Source: Hygrophila difformis
Lineage: Eukaryota > Streptophyta > Magnoliopsida > Lamiales > Acanthaceae
NCBI GenBank assembly: GCA_030278955.1
Contig: JAOANR010000004.1
Span: 53,571,459 to 53,635,458, forward strand
DNA: 64,000 nucleotides
Reading direction: 5' to 3'
Position 1 is the first letter of the stretch. Each line of letters opens with the position of its first letter. The position numbers and the translations under genes were made by a program. Under the pieces are notes generated by a model, which worked only from the letters and a program-made list of their open reading frames with translations, made no database searches and had not been told where the DNA came from. This document shows positions 49,030 to 59,584 of the stretch, piece after piece.

Positions 49030-49500
49030 TTGGTAGGGGCTGGTATAACACTATCTTTAAATGTCTGAATTTGAAGTGGCATAGTTTATATTACTATATG
49101 TACTCGAAAAGATTGCCGCTATATGATTACCCGTAGAGTTTATAAGAATATAATCCGAAAATATCACATCTGATTGTACATCTTCAAAACTAAAACCGGT
49201 ATACCATCACCTACATCAAATATCCATTTTAAAAATGTTATATTATATATAAATTTCATTATAAACAACATTTGTTGTGGTATCTTGAGTTAATCATTCT
49301 TAATTGCATATAAATACTTTGAGCTACATCTTGCTAGTGACACGAAATATTGCAACATAACTGTTCATGACTAAAAATTAATTTTGGAATATAAAGTTCA
49401 ATACTCTTTAAAGATTGACATTAACTTTTGTTTATAATCATAGCAAAACAAACTGCGGTGAGAATTTTCTCATCTGAAATCGAATAGGGAATCTGGTTAA
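49030..49500 (-). pseudogene. Relic of WAK/LRK10L-type receptor ectodomain, copy A
   Basis: Read on the minus strand, short in-frame pieces resemble wall-associated/LRK10-like kinase ectodomains: LTQDTTTNVVYNEIYI followed by a stop, and further on VQSDVIFSDYILINSTGN. Stops and frame changes separate them. DNA similarity with copy B (49870-50345) is clear across ~450 bp, for example around GAGTTTATAAGAATAT and CATTATAAACAACATTTG. No kinase domain is present nearby. The family call rests on sequence feel and is inference. Confidence 0.5.
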
Positions 49501-49786
49501 ATCAGATAGGCTCATAATCATTCTACAAATCAAGATTTTTTTTACTTTCATGGTTTCCCGAAAATTAGTTTACCTCAATTATATGGTTCTGCATCTTGGT
49601 TACTATTACTTCCATCAGTAGTTTATTTGATGGATCTATATTCATAAGAAGTATGACTATGCAACCCTCATTCAACAATATTTCATGGTTTGGTCATCCA
49701 AAACAATTGATCATGTTTAGATATTCCAGTGAAAATAATTCATTGGCATTATCTATGCTTTCATCCTCGTGACAAATATTGTTAGA

Positions 49787-49790
<4 letters not shown>

Positions 49791-49818
<28 letters not shown>
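49791..49818. repeat. (AT)n microsatellite
   Basis: About 14 TA dinucleotides lie between the two receptor relics. Confidence 0.9.
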
Positions 49819-49821
<3 letters not shown>

Positions 49822-49869
49822 TTTGCAGACATATGTTTCATGATGTAATAATTGATCGTATCAACCATC

Positions 49870-50345
49870 CCATTTGTATAGGTTAGTACAACACTATCTT
49901 TAAAAATATTTGGATTTGAAGTGGCTCAACAATTGATGCTATAGGATCTTTTGTAGAGTTTATAAGAATATCATCTGGAACTGTCACATCTAATTGTACA
50001 TCTCCAAAATCAATATCAACTTTACAAATCCATGAAATATACATTTTGCAAATTTTTGTTATATATAACTTTCATTGTAAACAACATTTCTTGTAGTATC
50101 TTTAGTTAATCCATTTTAATTACATCTTAATACTTTGAGTCTCCTCTTTCTAGTGACATGAGATATTGCAATTGGTGTATAACTATTTGTGGCTAAAAAC
50201 TGGTTTTCGAATATAGAATCCAACCTTCTTTATATTGACATTGACTTTTATTTAGTTATAGCAAACAAACTGTCAGTGTGAATTTACTCCTTCGAAATCG
50301 AATGTGTAAATTGATTAAATCAGACGGGCTCATAATCATTTTACT
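49870..50345 (-). pseudogene. Relic of WAK/LRK10L-type receptor ectodomain, copy B
   Basis: This copy is slightly better preserved: LTKDTTRNVVYNESYI, and then DVQLDVTVPDDILINSTKD in an open stretch of ~40 codons. In intact receptor proteins of this type a 'V-x-V-P-V' strand and an N-x-S/T site follow in the same order. It is a direct repeat of copy A about 0.85 kb away, so a segmental tandem duplication preceded or accompanied decay. Confidence 0.5.
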
Positions 50346-50791
50346 AATCAAAAATTAAAATTTCATAAGTTGGAGATTTCTGTATACATATTATTGTATC
50401 TTTGAAAATGCATAAATAAATAAATAAAAATACAAAAATCTAATTCAGGTGGTGGGGTTTAGTGATTAAAGTGAGAAGAATATTTGTGTTTCAAAATTCT
50501 AATGAATTTTGACGTATTTTATTATTTAGCTTTGACTAAATATTATAGTAATGATTTAATTTGAGAAAACTATTCAAGTATGGTCTTGGTAGAATCGTCT
50601 AGGTGTCTAGTTTCAGAATATATATTTTATATAATTGTTTTTGTACCCATTTTGAAATACTATGAATTAAAGAAATGCAAGGAACTTTGTATAGAAAAAT
50701 AAAAGTGTATTGGAATTTGTGCAGAATAGTAAAAATGATTACTTTTAATAGGATTTGAAAATAATTAAGATTCTAATCATATTTAATTTCA

Positions 50792-50958
50792 GAGCTAATA
50801 AAAAAATTTGGCCATCAGAAGAGGCCACTTTAGTTTTTGGGCCTCGATTAATTTAATTTCCAATTGTTGGCCATATGAAGCAGAATGGGCCAGGGTAATG
50901 GACAAATGGACGGATTGCCTTCCAAAGCGGGCCGCGTGAATCACACACGCCCAATGCT
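50792..50958. repeat. MULE left terminal inverted repeat
   Basis: This 167-bp repeat is matched by 57243-57409 in inverted orientation. It includes GGCC-containing blocks (TTTGGCCATCAGAAGAGGCC) and GCGGGCCGCGTGAATC. In MuDR-type elements such repeats bind transposase and carry the promoter for the adjacent gene; here the GRF gene begins 179 bp further in. Confidence 0.95.
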
Positions 50959-51136
50959 GCCACGCGCCGGGTTGTTCAAAGTATTAATGAATTAGTTTGA
51001 CCCATTAGGTGCGGGTATTTATTGAAGGCAATTCTCCCTTCAACCCATTTTCTTCGTCGATTTCGAACCCTAAGAGCCAAAATCTCTCTTCCTCCTTCCC
51101 CTTCCCCTTCTCCCTGGAAAACACGCAGCAAACCAG

Positions 51137-52007
51137 ATGTCAATGGCGAGTTCGGGTTCAACATCAGAGGGCGAGAATAACTACGGGCTTCCAAACAAAG
51201 AATGCTTCTGCGGCCTCCGAGCTCGCTTGAATACAAGTTGGAAGGCTCCGAATGTGGGGAGGAGATTCTACGGTTGCCCGAAATGGAGAGTATGTGAACT
51301 CACTATAGTATGTTTTTTTGGATTCGGATTATGTGAAGTGATTGTTGTTTATATGCGTTAGTAGTGGTAAATTGTGGTTTCTTTTGTTGATTCCAAATGC
51401 CGAAGGATTTGGTTGATTAGGGGGTGTCGGGTCAGTAATTAGAGATGAGTGACATGGTGGTTGTTTACATGCGTTGCTATTGCCTTTTTAATTGGTTTAA
51501 GTGGCCTGAAGTTTAGATTAAGTAGTTGTGTTTTGTATGTTTGTTTGTAATTAGAGATGAGTGACATGGTGGCTGTTTACATGCGTTGCTAGTGTCTTTT
51601 TAATTGGTTTAAGTGGCCTGAAGTTTAGATTAAGTAGTTGTGTTTTGTATGTTTGTTTGCAGGGTGGAGGTTGTGATTTCTTTGATTGGGCGGAAGGGGA
51701 GATGTGTGTAAGATCCCAATCTTTGGTGCCTGGTTTGTTGAAGAAGTGCGATGCACTTGAGAAGAAACTTGCTGATGTGGAAATCGAGAGAGACCGTGTT
51801 GAGAACGAGAACAGGGAGTTGAAGCAAGATAAGAGGGAATGGATGAGAGTGAAAGAGGAGCTTGAGATGGAAAATGGTACATTGAGAAAGGAGAAGCAAA
51901 CAATGATGATGCTACTGGCCATTTGCATTGTGGTGTTAGGTGTTTTGTGTAAGGTATTGTATGATAGGGGAAGCTTGCACCGCAATCCGATGAAACAACT
52001 TAAGTAG
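51137..52007 (+). CDS. GRF zinc finger, coiled-coil, C-terminally membrane-anchored protein inside a MULE
   Basis: Two exons, 51137-51289 and 51663-52007, join in phase 0 to 165 aa. Residues ~20-67 are a GRF-type zinc finger: ECFCGLRARLNTSWKAPNVG, RRFYGCPKWR and then GGGCDFFDWAEGEM, with the Cys-x-Cys...Cys...Cys pattern and the G-R-x-F motif. Residues ~78-130 form a heptad-rich coiled coil (CDALEKKLADVEIERD through EELEMENGTLRKEK). Residues ~134-154 (MMMLLAICIVVLGVLCKVLY) are a membrane helix, with a short basic tail. It resembles plant proteins annotated as At4g04775-like, whose role is unknown. GRF fingers in other proteins bind single-stranded nucleic acid. Placement inside an element with intact ends suggests a transposon accessory gene; that is inference. 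The intron contains a 112-bp tandem duplication. Confidence 0.88.
51436..51659. repeat. 112-bp tandem duplication in the GRF gene intron
   Basis: The units 51436-51547 and 51548-51659 begin TAATTAGAGATGAGTGACATGG and differ at only a few bases (GGTTG/GGCTG, TATTGCC/TAGTGTC). The second unit leads directly into the exon 2 acceptor (TTTGCAG); the first ends TTTGTAA instead, so no second acceptor was created. Confidence 0.9.
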
Positions 52008-52354
52008 ATCTTGGACGTTGTTGTTCTATATATTAGCATAGAGGGACAAATTTTCAAAGTATATTGTTCCCTTGACATGTGTTCGGTGATGATTCGGCTA
52101 ATGAATTCGGATAGAGGAACAAGTTTTCCAAATGTAGTGTTCCTATTCCCATTATGTAATTGGAATGTGTAGTGTTTTTAGTAGGTTATGGACGGAACTT
52201 GTTTGTAATATTGTAATGAAACATGTTGTTAATGTTTAATGTGCATGTGTCTAAGTATTGTGTAAGTGTATTGTTTTTTCTTTTTTAGCAACAGAAACCA
52301 TGCTGATGGATCAATATGGATGCTTGAAGATGTCCAATTGTTCACTTTTGTTTG

Positions 52355-52560
52355 CCAAAATAAGCAATAAGCAGCAGCAAAATAAGCAATAAGTGCCAAT
52401 CTGATTTTGTTTGCCATAAATGCAATAGCAGCAGCAGAATAAGCAATAAGCCATTACTGCCAATCTGAACAAGAAACAGAATAAGCAGCAGCAGCGATAA
52501 GTAATAAGCAGCAGCAGCGATAAGTAATAAGCAGCAGCAATGAACAAGAAACAAAACAAG
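52355..52560. repeat. Imperfect minisatellite between the two MULE genes
   Basis: Repeats built of AATAAGCAGCAGC and CGATAAGTAATAAGCAGCAG alternate with copies of TTTGCCA..CTGAT sequence. At least six AAGCAGCAG-type units occur. It lies in the tail-to-tail gap of the convergent genes, about where transcripts should end. Confidence 0.75.
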
Positions 52561-53008
52561 AAAAATAATATTCAGTTTTGTTTGCCAATCTGATCTGATT
52601 TATTTGCCAGCATTTTCAAAGAATTAACCATATATTGATCACTTCAGACAATTGAAGAGCAATATGCAGCAGCAAAATCATGGTAATATGACCATCAGAG
52701 TAATCCAAAAGATTACAAATTTCAATAACTGCCATTCCATGTTTTGGATAAACTAAACAAAACATTTCACCAAGGTTATAAGCAGCAACAACACTGAACA
52801 TTGAACAATGTGGTAATCAAGGGTTAAGTTCATCAAGACTTCACACTTCCTAGAGACAAAATAGTGATCTACCACAAACAATCACATACGAAACACCAAC
52901 AACGGGTCCAGAAAATGGTGGAAGTTTATAATGTTTGTCTCCCCAACATTCAAAAGGCATTACAAAAATACAGCATAAAACCACTCTTTGTCATCCACGG
53001 TGCATTGT

Positions 53009-56000
53009 TCATTTCTTCCCTTTGCCCTTCATCGCAGCTTTGTTTCCAGTAGGCAAGGTGTGAGTTGGAGGTCCCTTGTGGCCAATACTAAACTTTGGTG
53101 CTCTCCACGAACCTCCAGCGTAAGGGACTGACCTACTCACAGGTAAAGGCCCAAGACCTTGCCTTTGTTGATTTATGGATGGACCTGGAATCAGTGGAGT
53201 GGGATCCAACAGTTGCTCTTGAGTGATCACGGGTTCTTCTACATGTTCATCTTCATCATTATGTGCAACAGGTGAGGTCGGTGGTAGTAATCGATCCTGA
53301 GAATAAATAAAAGAAAAAACTGGTGAATAAGCAAGGCTATTGAGTAAGAAATTATAGTTTGATTCATTCACCACATACCTGTGGTGCCAATACCGGGTCT
53401 GGTAGGGTCCCTCCAGGTGCAACAATGGTCCGAGTAGTCTGGTGCCACAACAGAAATTTGCACAATAAGTATGAGTAAATATTCGTAGCTGCACCTCACA
53501 TGAAACACAACAAAATGTAGTGATACATTCTACTTCCAATATAAGCACACATGTAATTACACTACATTATTGAGATAATATAATATTGCATTCCAAATTA
53601 ATTCTTACAGCCCTAGGTCGTTCCTTGTTAGTGTTTGATGGTGGGGCAGCCTGACTAGAGTTTCCAGTAACTGTTATACCAGCAGCCTTCCTTGCCTATA
53701 TGTAGTGAAATATGTGATGTTAATCTTAATGGCAGAACAACTGCTATTATTATATATGGATTATGAGATGTGATTATTATTACCTTGGCAAGTCTTCTCT
53801 TCTCCCGTAGTTCATCAGGAAAATCAGGGCAAGTGGTCCAACGATGTGCTTCTTCACCACAAGCACTGCAATGAACAATTGTGCCCCGTCTAGTCATCTT
53901 CGTGGGATCCTTCGTGTACCTTCTCTTTTGCTTCTTCTGTGGTTCACCAACAGATTTCTTCCTGGATTTAGGGGGTCTTCCAACACCTCTAGCAAAGTTC
54001 GGCGGTACTGGAGGTATATAAGAAGTTTTTTGCCAGAACAAGTCACTAGAAATCCCAATTATGGGATATTGGTAAGCCTGCTTGTATGTGGAGACTGAAA
54101 ATGCATCCTCTATATAATCAACCGGATCATGCCCTTGCTTGTAAATGGCTGCCAATCCATGAAGACATGGATAGCCATTCAATTGCCACAATCTACACGA
54201 GCACTCCCTCCTGACAAGATCTACAACATACTGAAAGTCCCCTTCCATCATTCTAATTTGGTAGTGTCTGTCACTACACTTTATTGGTATACAGTTTCCA
54301 ATCTTCCTACCAGTTTTTTGGATAATCTTCATAATCCTAGGACATATCGCTCGGCTAGACCACTTGATGACAGCCGTATCATAATTTTCAACATGCCTTT
54401 TCATTATGTATTCCCTTATACCTTCGAGGCTTGTGATAATGGTCTTGCTCCTTGCTTCCTTTATACAAAAGTTGAAAGACTCACACAGATTGTTTAATAG
54501 CATGTCACACATAGGGCCCTCCGAGAAGTGAGATTTACTCCATTGTGTTGGAGGCCTCTCACTCAACCATTTCCATGCTCCTTCAGAATATTCTCTTAAC
54601 TTCCTCATTGCATCAGTGAATTCTGGTACAGTCCCAGCTCTAGCGGCACTCCAAACAAGGTTCTTCAATGCAAGTCCTCTGTATCCAGCATTTGAAAAGT
54701 TGTTGTGCATGTGCCGCACGCAAAATCGATGATCAACACCAGGAAATAGTTGTTGCATTGCCTGTATCAACCCTTTTTGCCTATCTGAAATGAAAGTCAA
54801 ATATCTCACATTTGCCAATCCCAAATCCGCTTTCAGCATACCAAGAAACCACTCCCAGTTGTCTTTGTTCTCAATCGGTACGATAGCATAAGCAATGGGG
54901 TACAGTGCATTGTTTCCATCCACACCAACAGCCGTCAACAAGATGCCCTTGTGCGGTCCACTAAGGTGGCACCCATCAACCCCGATCAAAGGCCTACATC
55001 CTTGTTTCCACCCTTTCTTCAAAGCATCAAAGCATACGTAAAACCTGTCGACCCGTGTTTCACCATGATCCTCTTTTGTTCCCAATACAACTGTGCTACC
55101 AGGATTTCTTGTCCTGAGCTCTTCAGCATAGTCCCACAACCTGGAAAATTGGTACTCTGACGATCCGTTGAGCGCTTGCAATGCCCGTTTCTTTGCAAAT
55201 GTGGCCTGGTGTCTAGTCACATTAACTTTAAGCTTCTTGATGACATCTAATCTGAACCCTTCGACTGACCTCTTCGGATCTGAAATGAATTTGTGGAGGA
55301 ATCTCTCACTCAACCATGTACTGTTCAATGCTGGTACATCATAAGTCTCCTTGCAAGTGTGCTTAGACTCAAACCTGTTAACATAAATAAACAATATACA
55401 TCATCACTAACATGCTGTAAAGTTGTGAAGTGCAACAATTTTTCAATAAACATTATTCACCAACAAGCAGTAACAGTACCTTGTAACTTGTAAGCTTGTC
55501 TCCTTAGCAACACTGTGGGCACAAATCTTCCATTCACAATCTTTGCCCATACATTTGGCATACACCCTAGTTGGGGTTGACTTTACAAACTTTACTGGCC
55601 TTTGCTCCATAATAGCAAGTGATCGAACCGCTTTCTGAAACTCTTTCTTTGTGGCAAACAACATCTCCAAAGTGATTGTGGGTTTATAGATCTCGGATGA
55701 GTTGAAGACAGGAGCTCTCTTCTCACCATCGTTACCGTCGTCTGACAGCACCCTTGAATCAAAATCATCCGTCGTGAGGACCATGTCATCTTCCGAGTTA
55801 TCACCATCACTAAACTCCTGTAAGTTTTCAGGGTTGCCAGAATTGCTTGCCCTCCCAAGACCTTCCTCCGTCGCATTGTTTTCAGTTTCTTGTTCCTCTT
55901 CAAGGTCTTCATTTGTCTCATAATCGCTCTCCACGAAGATGTCTTCATCAGCCCACTCACTATCATCACTATCAGATTCATCACCCTCCACCATAGGCTC

Positions 56001-57053
56001 TTTACCCTTTCTTCGAGGACATTCATCACTCTCAAATTCACGAACAACATCATCTACTTGAACACTATCCACCTCAATGTCATCCCCAACACCCCCATCA
56101 GCCCCACCATCCACTTCACCCTCATCCGCCCCATCAGCCCACAGTCCTCTTCACCCTCATCCCTCCCTTCACACCCTTCATCAATTTCATCACCAACCCT
56201 TGCATCAGCCCCATGACCCGCCTCATCAGTCCCACCATCATTTTCATTCTTATCACCCTCATCTTCAGTTTCACTACCATATGGCCCACTTCCACCATCA
56301 TAACTTCCAGTAGAACTACTGCTTCCATCCTCTGCTTCACATAGTATCTCACCAACATATAGATGCAAAATTCTGAGTTTTATGTGTGCCCGAGCAATTT
56401 CCTTCAGCTGATTCTCGCTTGAAATAACTTTGAATCCATCGTCTTCCTTGATAAAGTATTGCAACTCCTCATTATCTGCTGCTGCACTCTCCTCTCTTAA
56501 TAGGTATGCAAGTACCGAGTAGTCTAAAATATTCGTGCTTACATGGTCATAAATTACTTGCTTCCCTCCTTGATACTCTGCCGGAGGCCCGTCGACGAAC
56601 TCCCCACCCCAGTGCAACACCACAGTCAAAGAAATACACCCTGGATCTGTAGGAATAGACAAGTGCCGTATTAAATAACAATTTCAAATAAGTTAATCGT
56701 TCTTACAGCTGTAATACTTGTTTAAACAACTCAACTCAACTATACACAACAATACAAAAAAGATTCCCCTTCCAGTGGGTACCACTGTCGGCTACACCAC
56801 CATAAATAAAGACTCAATATGTACAAACACATTCACTTTTTCGGAGCTTAGGACCACACCATTCGCTACACACTTATAATATATACCCTACATTCCATAT
56901 TTATCAATCCAACCAACCCATTCTACACAAAAACCATTCCGCATTTAAAGCATTTCCCTCATTTAGTTCGAAAAACTTAGAAATAGTCATAATGTACTTA
57001 CAATAGGGTGGCGGTGGCCAATCTATATTCGCATCCTTCCTACGTAAACCCAT
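53009..57053 (-). CDS. MURA-type Mutator transposase (one frameshift as written)
   Basis: Six exons on the minus strand: 57002-57053, 55480-56646, 53784-55374, 53609-53695, 53379-53438 and 53009-53296. Phases agree only if one base is missing in exon 2, giving ~1,081 residues. Order of parts: PB1-like N-terminus (ISLTVVLHWGGEFVDGP, about 20-120); long acidic linker; MuDR zinc/DNA-binding region (KCMGKDCEWKICA); DDE transposase core with D540 (GVDGCHL), D604 (FISDRQKG) and E705 (NNLCESFN); SWIM finger CSCRLWQLNGYPCLHG (~798-812); zinc knuckle CSACGEEAHRWTTC (~909-922); Pro/Gly-rich tail. It cuts and inserts DNA at the element ends in the nucleus. Catalytic residues and introns all look intact. 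The frameshift lies at CCC 56138-56140 and moves GEEDCG into the wrong frame before DGGADGG. Confidence 0.92.
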
Positions 57054-57242
57054 TGTGCTAGAATTTCTCGGACGGCGGCGTTCCAGGGAGGATTCAGTTT
57101 TTCTCCTCTAGGGTTCGGTGTAATTCGGAGCTAAGGATTTTTTGTTACTGAAGTGTAGCTTTGATTTTCACGCATGTAAACTTGTTTATTTTAACTTTGA
57201 GAACGTTTTTATGGATAAAAACGTGTTTTCCTTCGTTCCGGT

Positions 57243-57409
57243 AGCATTGGGCGTGTGTGATTCACGCGGCCCGCTTTGGAAGGCAATCCGTCCATTTGTC
57301 CATTACCCTGGCCCATTCTGCTTCATATGGCCAACAATTGGAAATTAAATTAATCGAGGCCCAAAAACTAAAGTGGCCTCTTCTGATGGCCAAATTTTTT
57401 TATTAGCTC
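57243..57409. repeat. MULE right terminal inverted repeat
   Basis: Inverted copy of 50792-50958, ending ...GGCCAAATTTTTTTATTAGCTC at 57409. The transposase start codon (57053, minus strand) is 190 bp inside it. The 9-bp duplication TTAATTTCA begins at 57410. Confidence 0.95.
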
Positions 57410-57558
57410 TTAATTTCACGTTCGGATCGGAGTTGCTGTCTGATTCTTGCATTTCACCCCGGCCCATCGAGAAAATGACTATTGTGTTATAACAAACAAC
57501 ATATATATTTGCGGTGAATAGAATTACACCATAAGCATGAAATGTTTTCCATATGTAG

Positions 57559-57821
57559 TACTCCCTCCATTTTTAAAAAATTGAAACATTCCTGTTTTTC
57601 ACATTATCCAATATATATTTTTAACGCTTAATATCTCAAAGTGTGTAGAAGTAAAAATTATAAAAAATTGATATTGTAAAACTACACGATTGGAAGAATA
57701 TAACAAGATCCCACTTGACTATGTTTTATCTTGTATAACTGTGTTAAAAATTTGAATCAAAGTTACTCAATGAATAGTAACAACTATGCAAATGTTACGA
57801 CTTTTAACAAACGGAGGAGTA
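57559..57821. mobile_element. Stowaway-type MITE, copy 4
   Basis: Ends TACTCCCTCCATTTTTAAAA and TTTTAACAAACGGAGGAGTA are inverted. The core AACAAGATCCCACTTGACTATGTTTTATCTTGTATAAC is the family core. It sits 150 bp beyond the MULE. Confidence 0.8.
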
Positions 57822-58942
57822 ATATATAGGTTTTGGTGGACGACTAGCCACGTGTAAGTCTAAATTAACTCTTATGGACCAACGACTTATATAACGCCAA
57901 CAGTATTAGAAAATTAATTGGATTGTTGCGAGCATCACATATATACATAAGATTTGGTTTGGGAGCTGAATAACTCATGCTGAAGTGTTAAAGAATGCTT
58001 TATATGAGCTGAATGAGTATTTTGTAAGTGCTGAGTGTTTTTATACAGGTTAGACATCATTAAATATCAGCACACACCTCATTAATACATAGCACACACT
58101 TCATCGAGTCAGCACTCCAGCATCCGCTGAATGCCACTCATTCAGCACCATATCCAAACATAGATACATGTATAATCCAATTTAATTTGTTCCCAATTAA
58201 CTCTTTGGATTAACAACTTACATTATAACTGCCGCAGTTTAATATTTGTTCCCAATTTTTCAATATCCAAACAATTTTTGGATGTAAGGTACTTTGGTTG
58301 AATTCCAATAAAAAGAATATAAATAAATAAAAAATAAAAGTAAAATGAATAAAATATGGCTGTTGATTGTGTCTCAGTTTATCACCTTGAAAGATGATCT
58401 GTGGATTTTTAGCTAGTATGCAATTGCTTTTACAAATATGAATAAGAGAGAGAAAAAAAAAAAGTTTATAGTCTTTTCTTATGATAATTAATGCTCATTC
58501 AACAATTCTTTTTATCTAGTCTAGCTAGTAAAATTAAACTTGTTCAGTTTTTTTTTTTTTTTTTGGTTCCTTAAAAAATACTTATGATTTTGTATTTTGA
58601 TTGTATTTAAATGCACAAGAAAACTATGTAACGAATTTTTTGGGAGTTTGATGAACCTAAATACCTAGGATATAGTGATTAGATTAGATATACACACAAA
58701 AAGTCTAATGAAAATGATATAATAAGCGATTGATTTTTGGTCACATTGCTAAGTGCTAACAAAAGCCGCCTCAAATCTTAGCCCTCCTCGAAAGTCAAAA
58801 ACACCTTCGACTTAGCCATATTTTTATTTTATGATTACTGATCATACTTAATGCATGCAAACTAGAGAGGAAACCTACTTAATTAACTTCCGAAGTCAAA
58901 TTCTTTTAAATTGTGAAAAAGTAATTTTGACACACTAAAGTA

Positions 58943-59217
58943 ATATTCCATATGTCCCATTTAACTTGTCTTGTTTGACTTCTGCTCCAATGCACTTTTT
59001 CAATCGTTAATATCTCAAAAAATATATATTGAAAAATTATGAAACATATATATATATATTATAAAAATAAAACTACATGATCATACGAATCTAACAAGAT
59101 GCAACTCGACTACCTTTTTTTTCTTTCAATATATACTTACAATAACATTGAGTCAAAACTGAATAATGAACAGTATCAAAAAGTAAAACATGACATGTTA
59201 CATGGGACGGAGGAGTA
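58943..59217. mobile_element. Stowaway-type MITE, copy 5
   Basis: The right end CATGGGACGGAGGAGTA pairs with the more diverged left end TATTCCATATGTCCCATTTAAC. The core contains CATACGAATCTAACAAGATGC and matches the family. Confidence 0.7.
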
Positions 59218-59584
59218 TATATGTACTCCCTACTTAGCTCGCATTTTACAGAATTATTTCTTCATACAAGGCCCCAAGAATGGAACGGAGAGCCAATTAA
59301 GTCCAGGAGGATTAAAAATTAATTATTAAAAGATAAAAGATAATATGAGGTGTTTGTAGTAATTATAAATTCTCTTCCTCTGATCTGTGTTTTGAGCAGC
59401 CGACGAAGTGAATTAACTCTCGGTAAGTAAACCAACCACCTGACAAAAAATTGAATGCAATAGTACTATATCACTGAACAAAGAAACTAAGACATGGCAG
59501 TACTCTGCACTAAAATTAAAGCAAATAAGCAATGAATAATTGATTCGCACATGGTATATAGGACCCCCACAATTTATTAGGACG

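Larger units (their letters stand above)
47886..50782. other. AT-rich spacer with receptor-kinase relics
   Basis: It contains the zinc finger gene 3' region, two related relics of a receptor-like kinase ectodomain (49030-49500 and 49870-50345) and an (AT)n run at 49791-49818. Nothing else gene-like is seen. Confidence 0.5.
50792..57409. mobile_element. Complete Mutator-like element (MULE), 6,618 bp, two genes
   Basis: The left terminal repeat 50792-50958 (starting GAGCTAATAAAAAAATTTGG) and the right one 57243-57409 are reverse complements over 167 bp, with no difference that I can see by eye. The exact 9-bp duplication TTAATTTCA flanks the element at 50783-50791 and 57410-57418, the Mutator hallmark. 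Between them are an inward-facing GRF zinc finger gene (51137-52007, +) and an inward-facing MURA transposase gene (53009-57053, -), tail to tail. Coding begins about 180-190 bp inside each terminal repeat. Identical repeats and intact duplication imply a very recent insertion. It is autonomous in design, except for a one-base frameshift in the transposase frame as given. Confidence 0.95.

Noticed and set aside
52229..52559. Leu/Cys/Tyr-rich minus-strand ORFs
   Set aside because: They arise from the AAGCAGCAG/AATAAG minisatellite read in reverse; no domain and extreme composition.
56077..56313. His/Pro/Ser-rich ORF opposite the transposase
   Set aside because: It is the antisense reading of the acidic GAT/GAG-rich linker of the transposase, not a gene.
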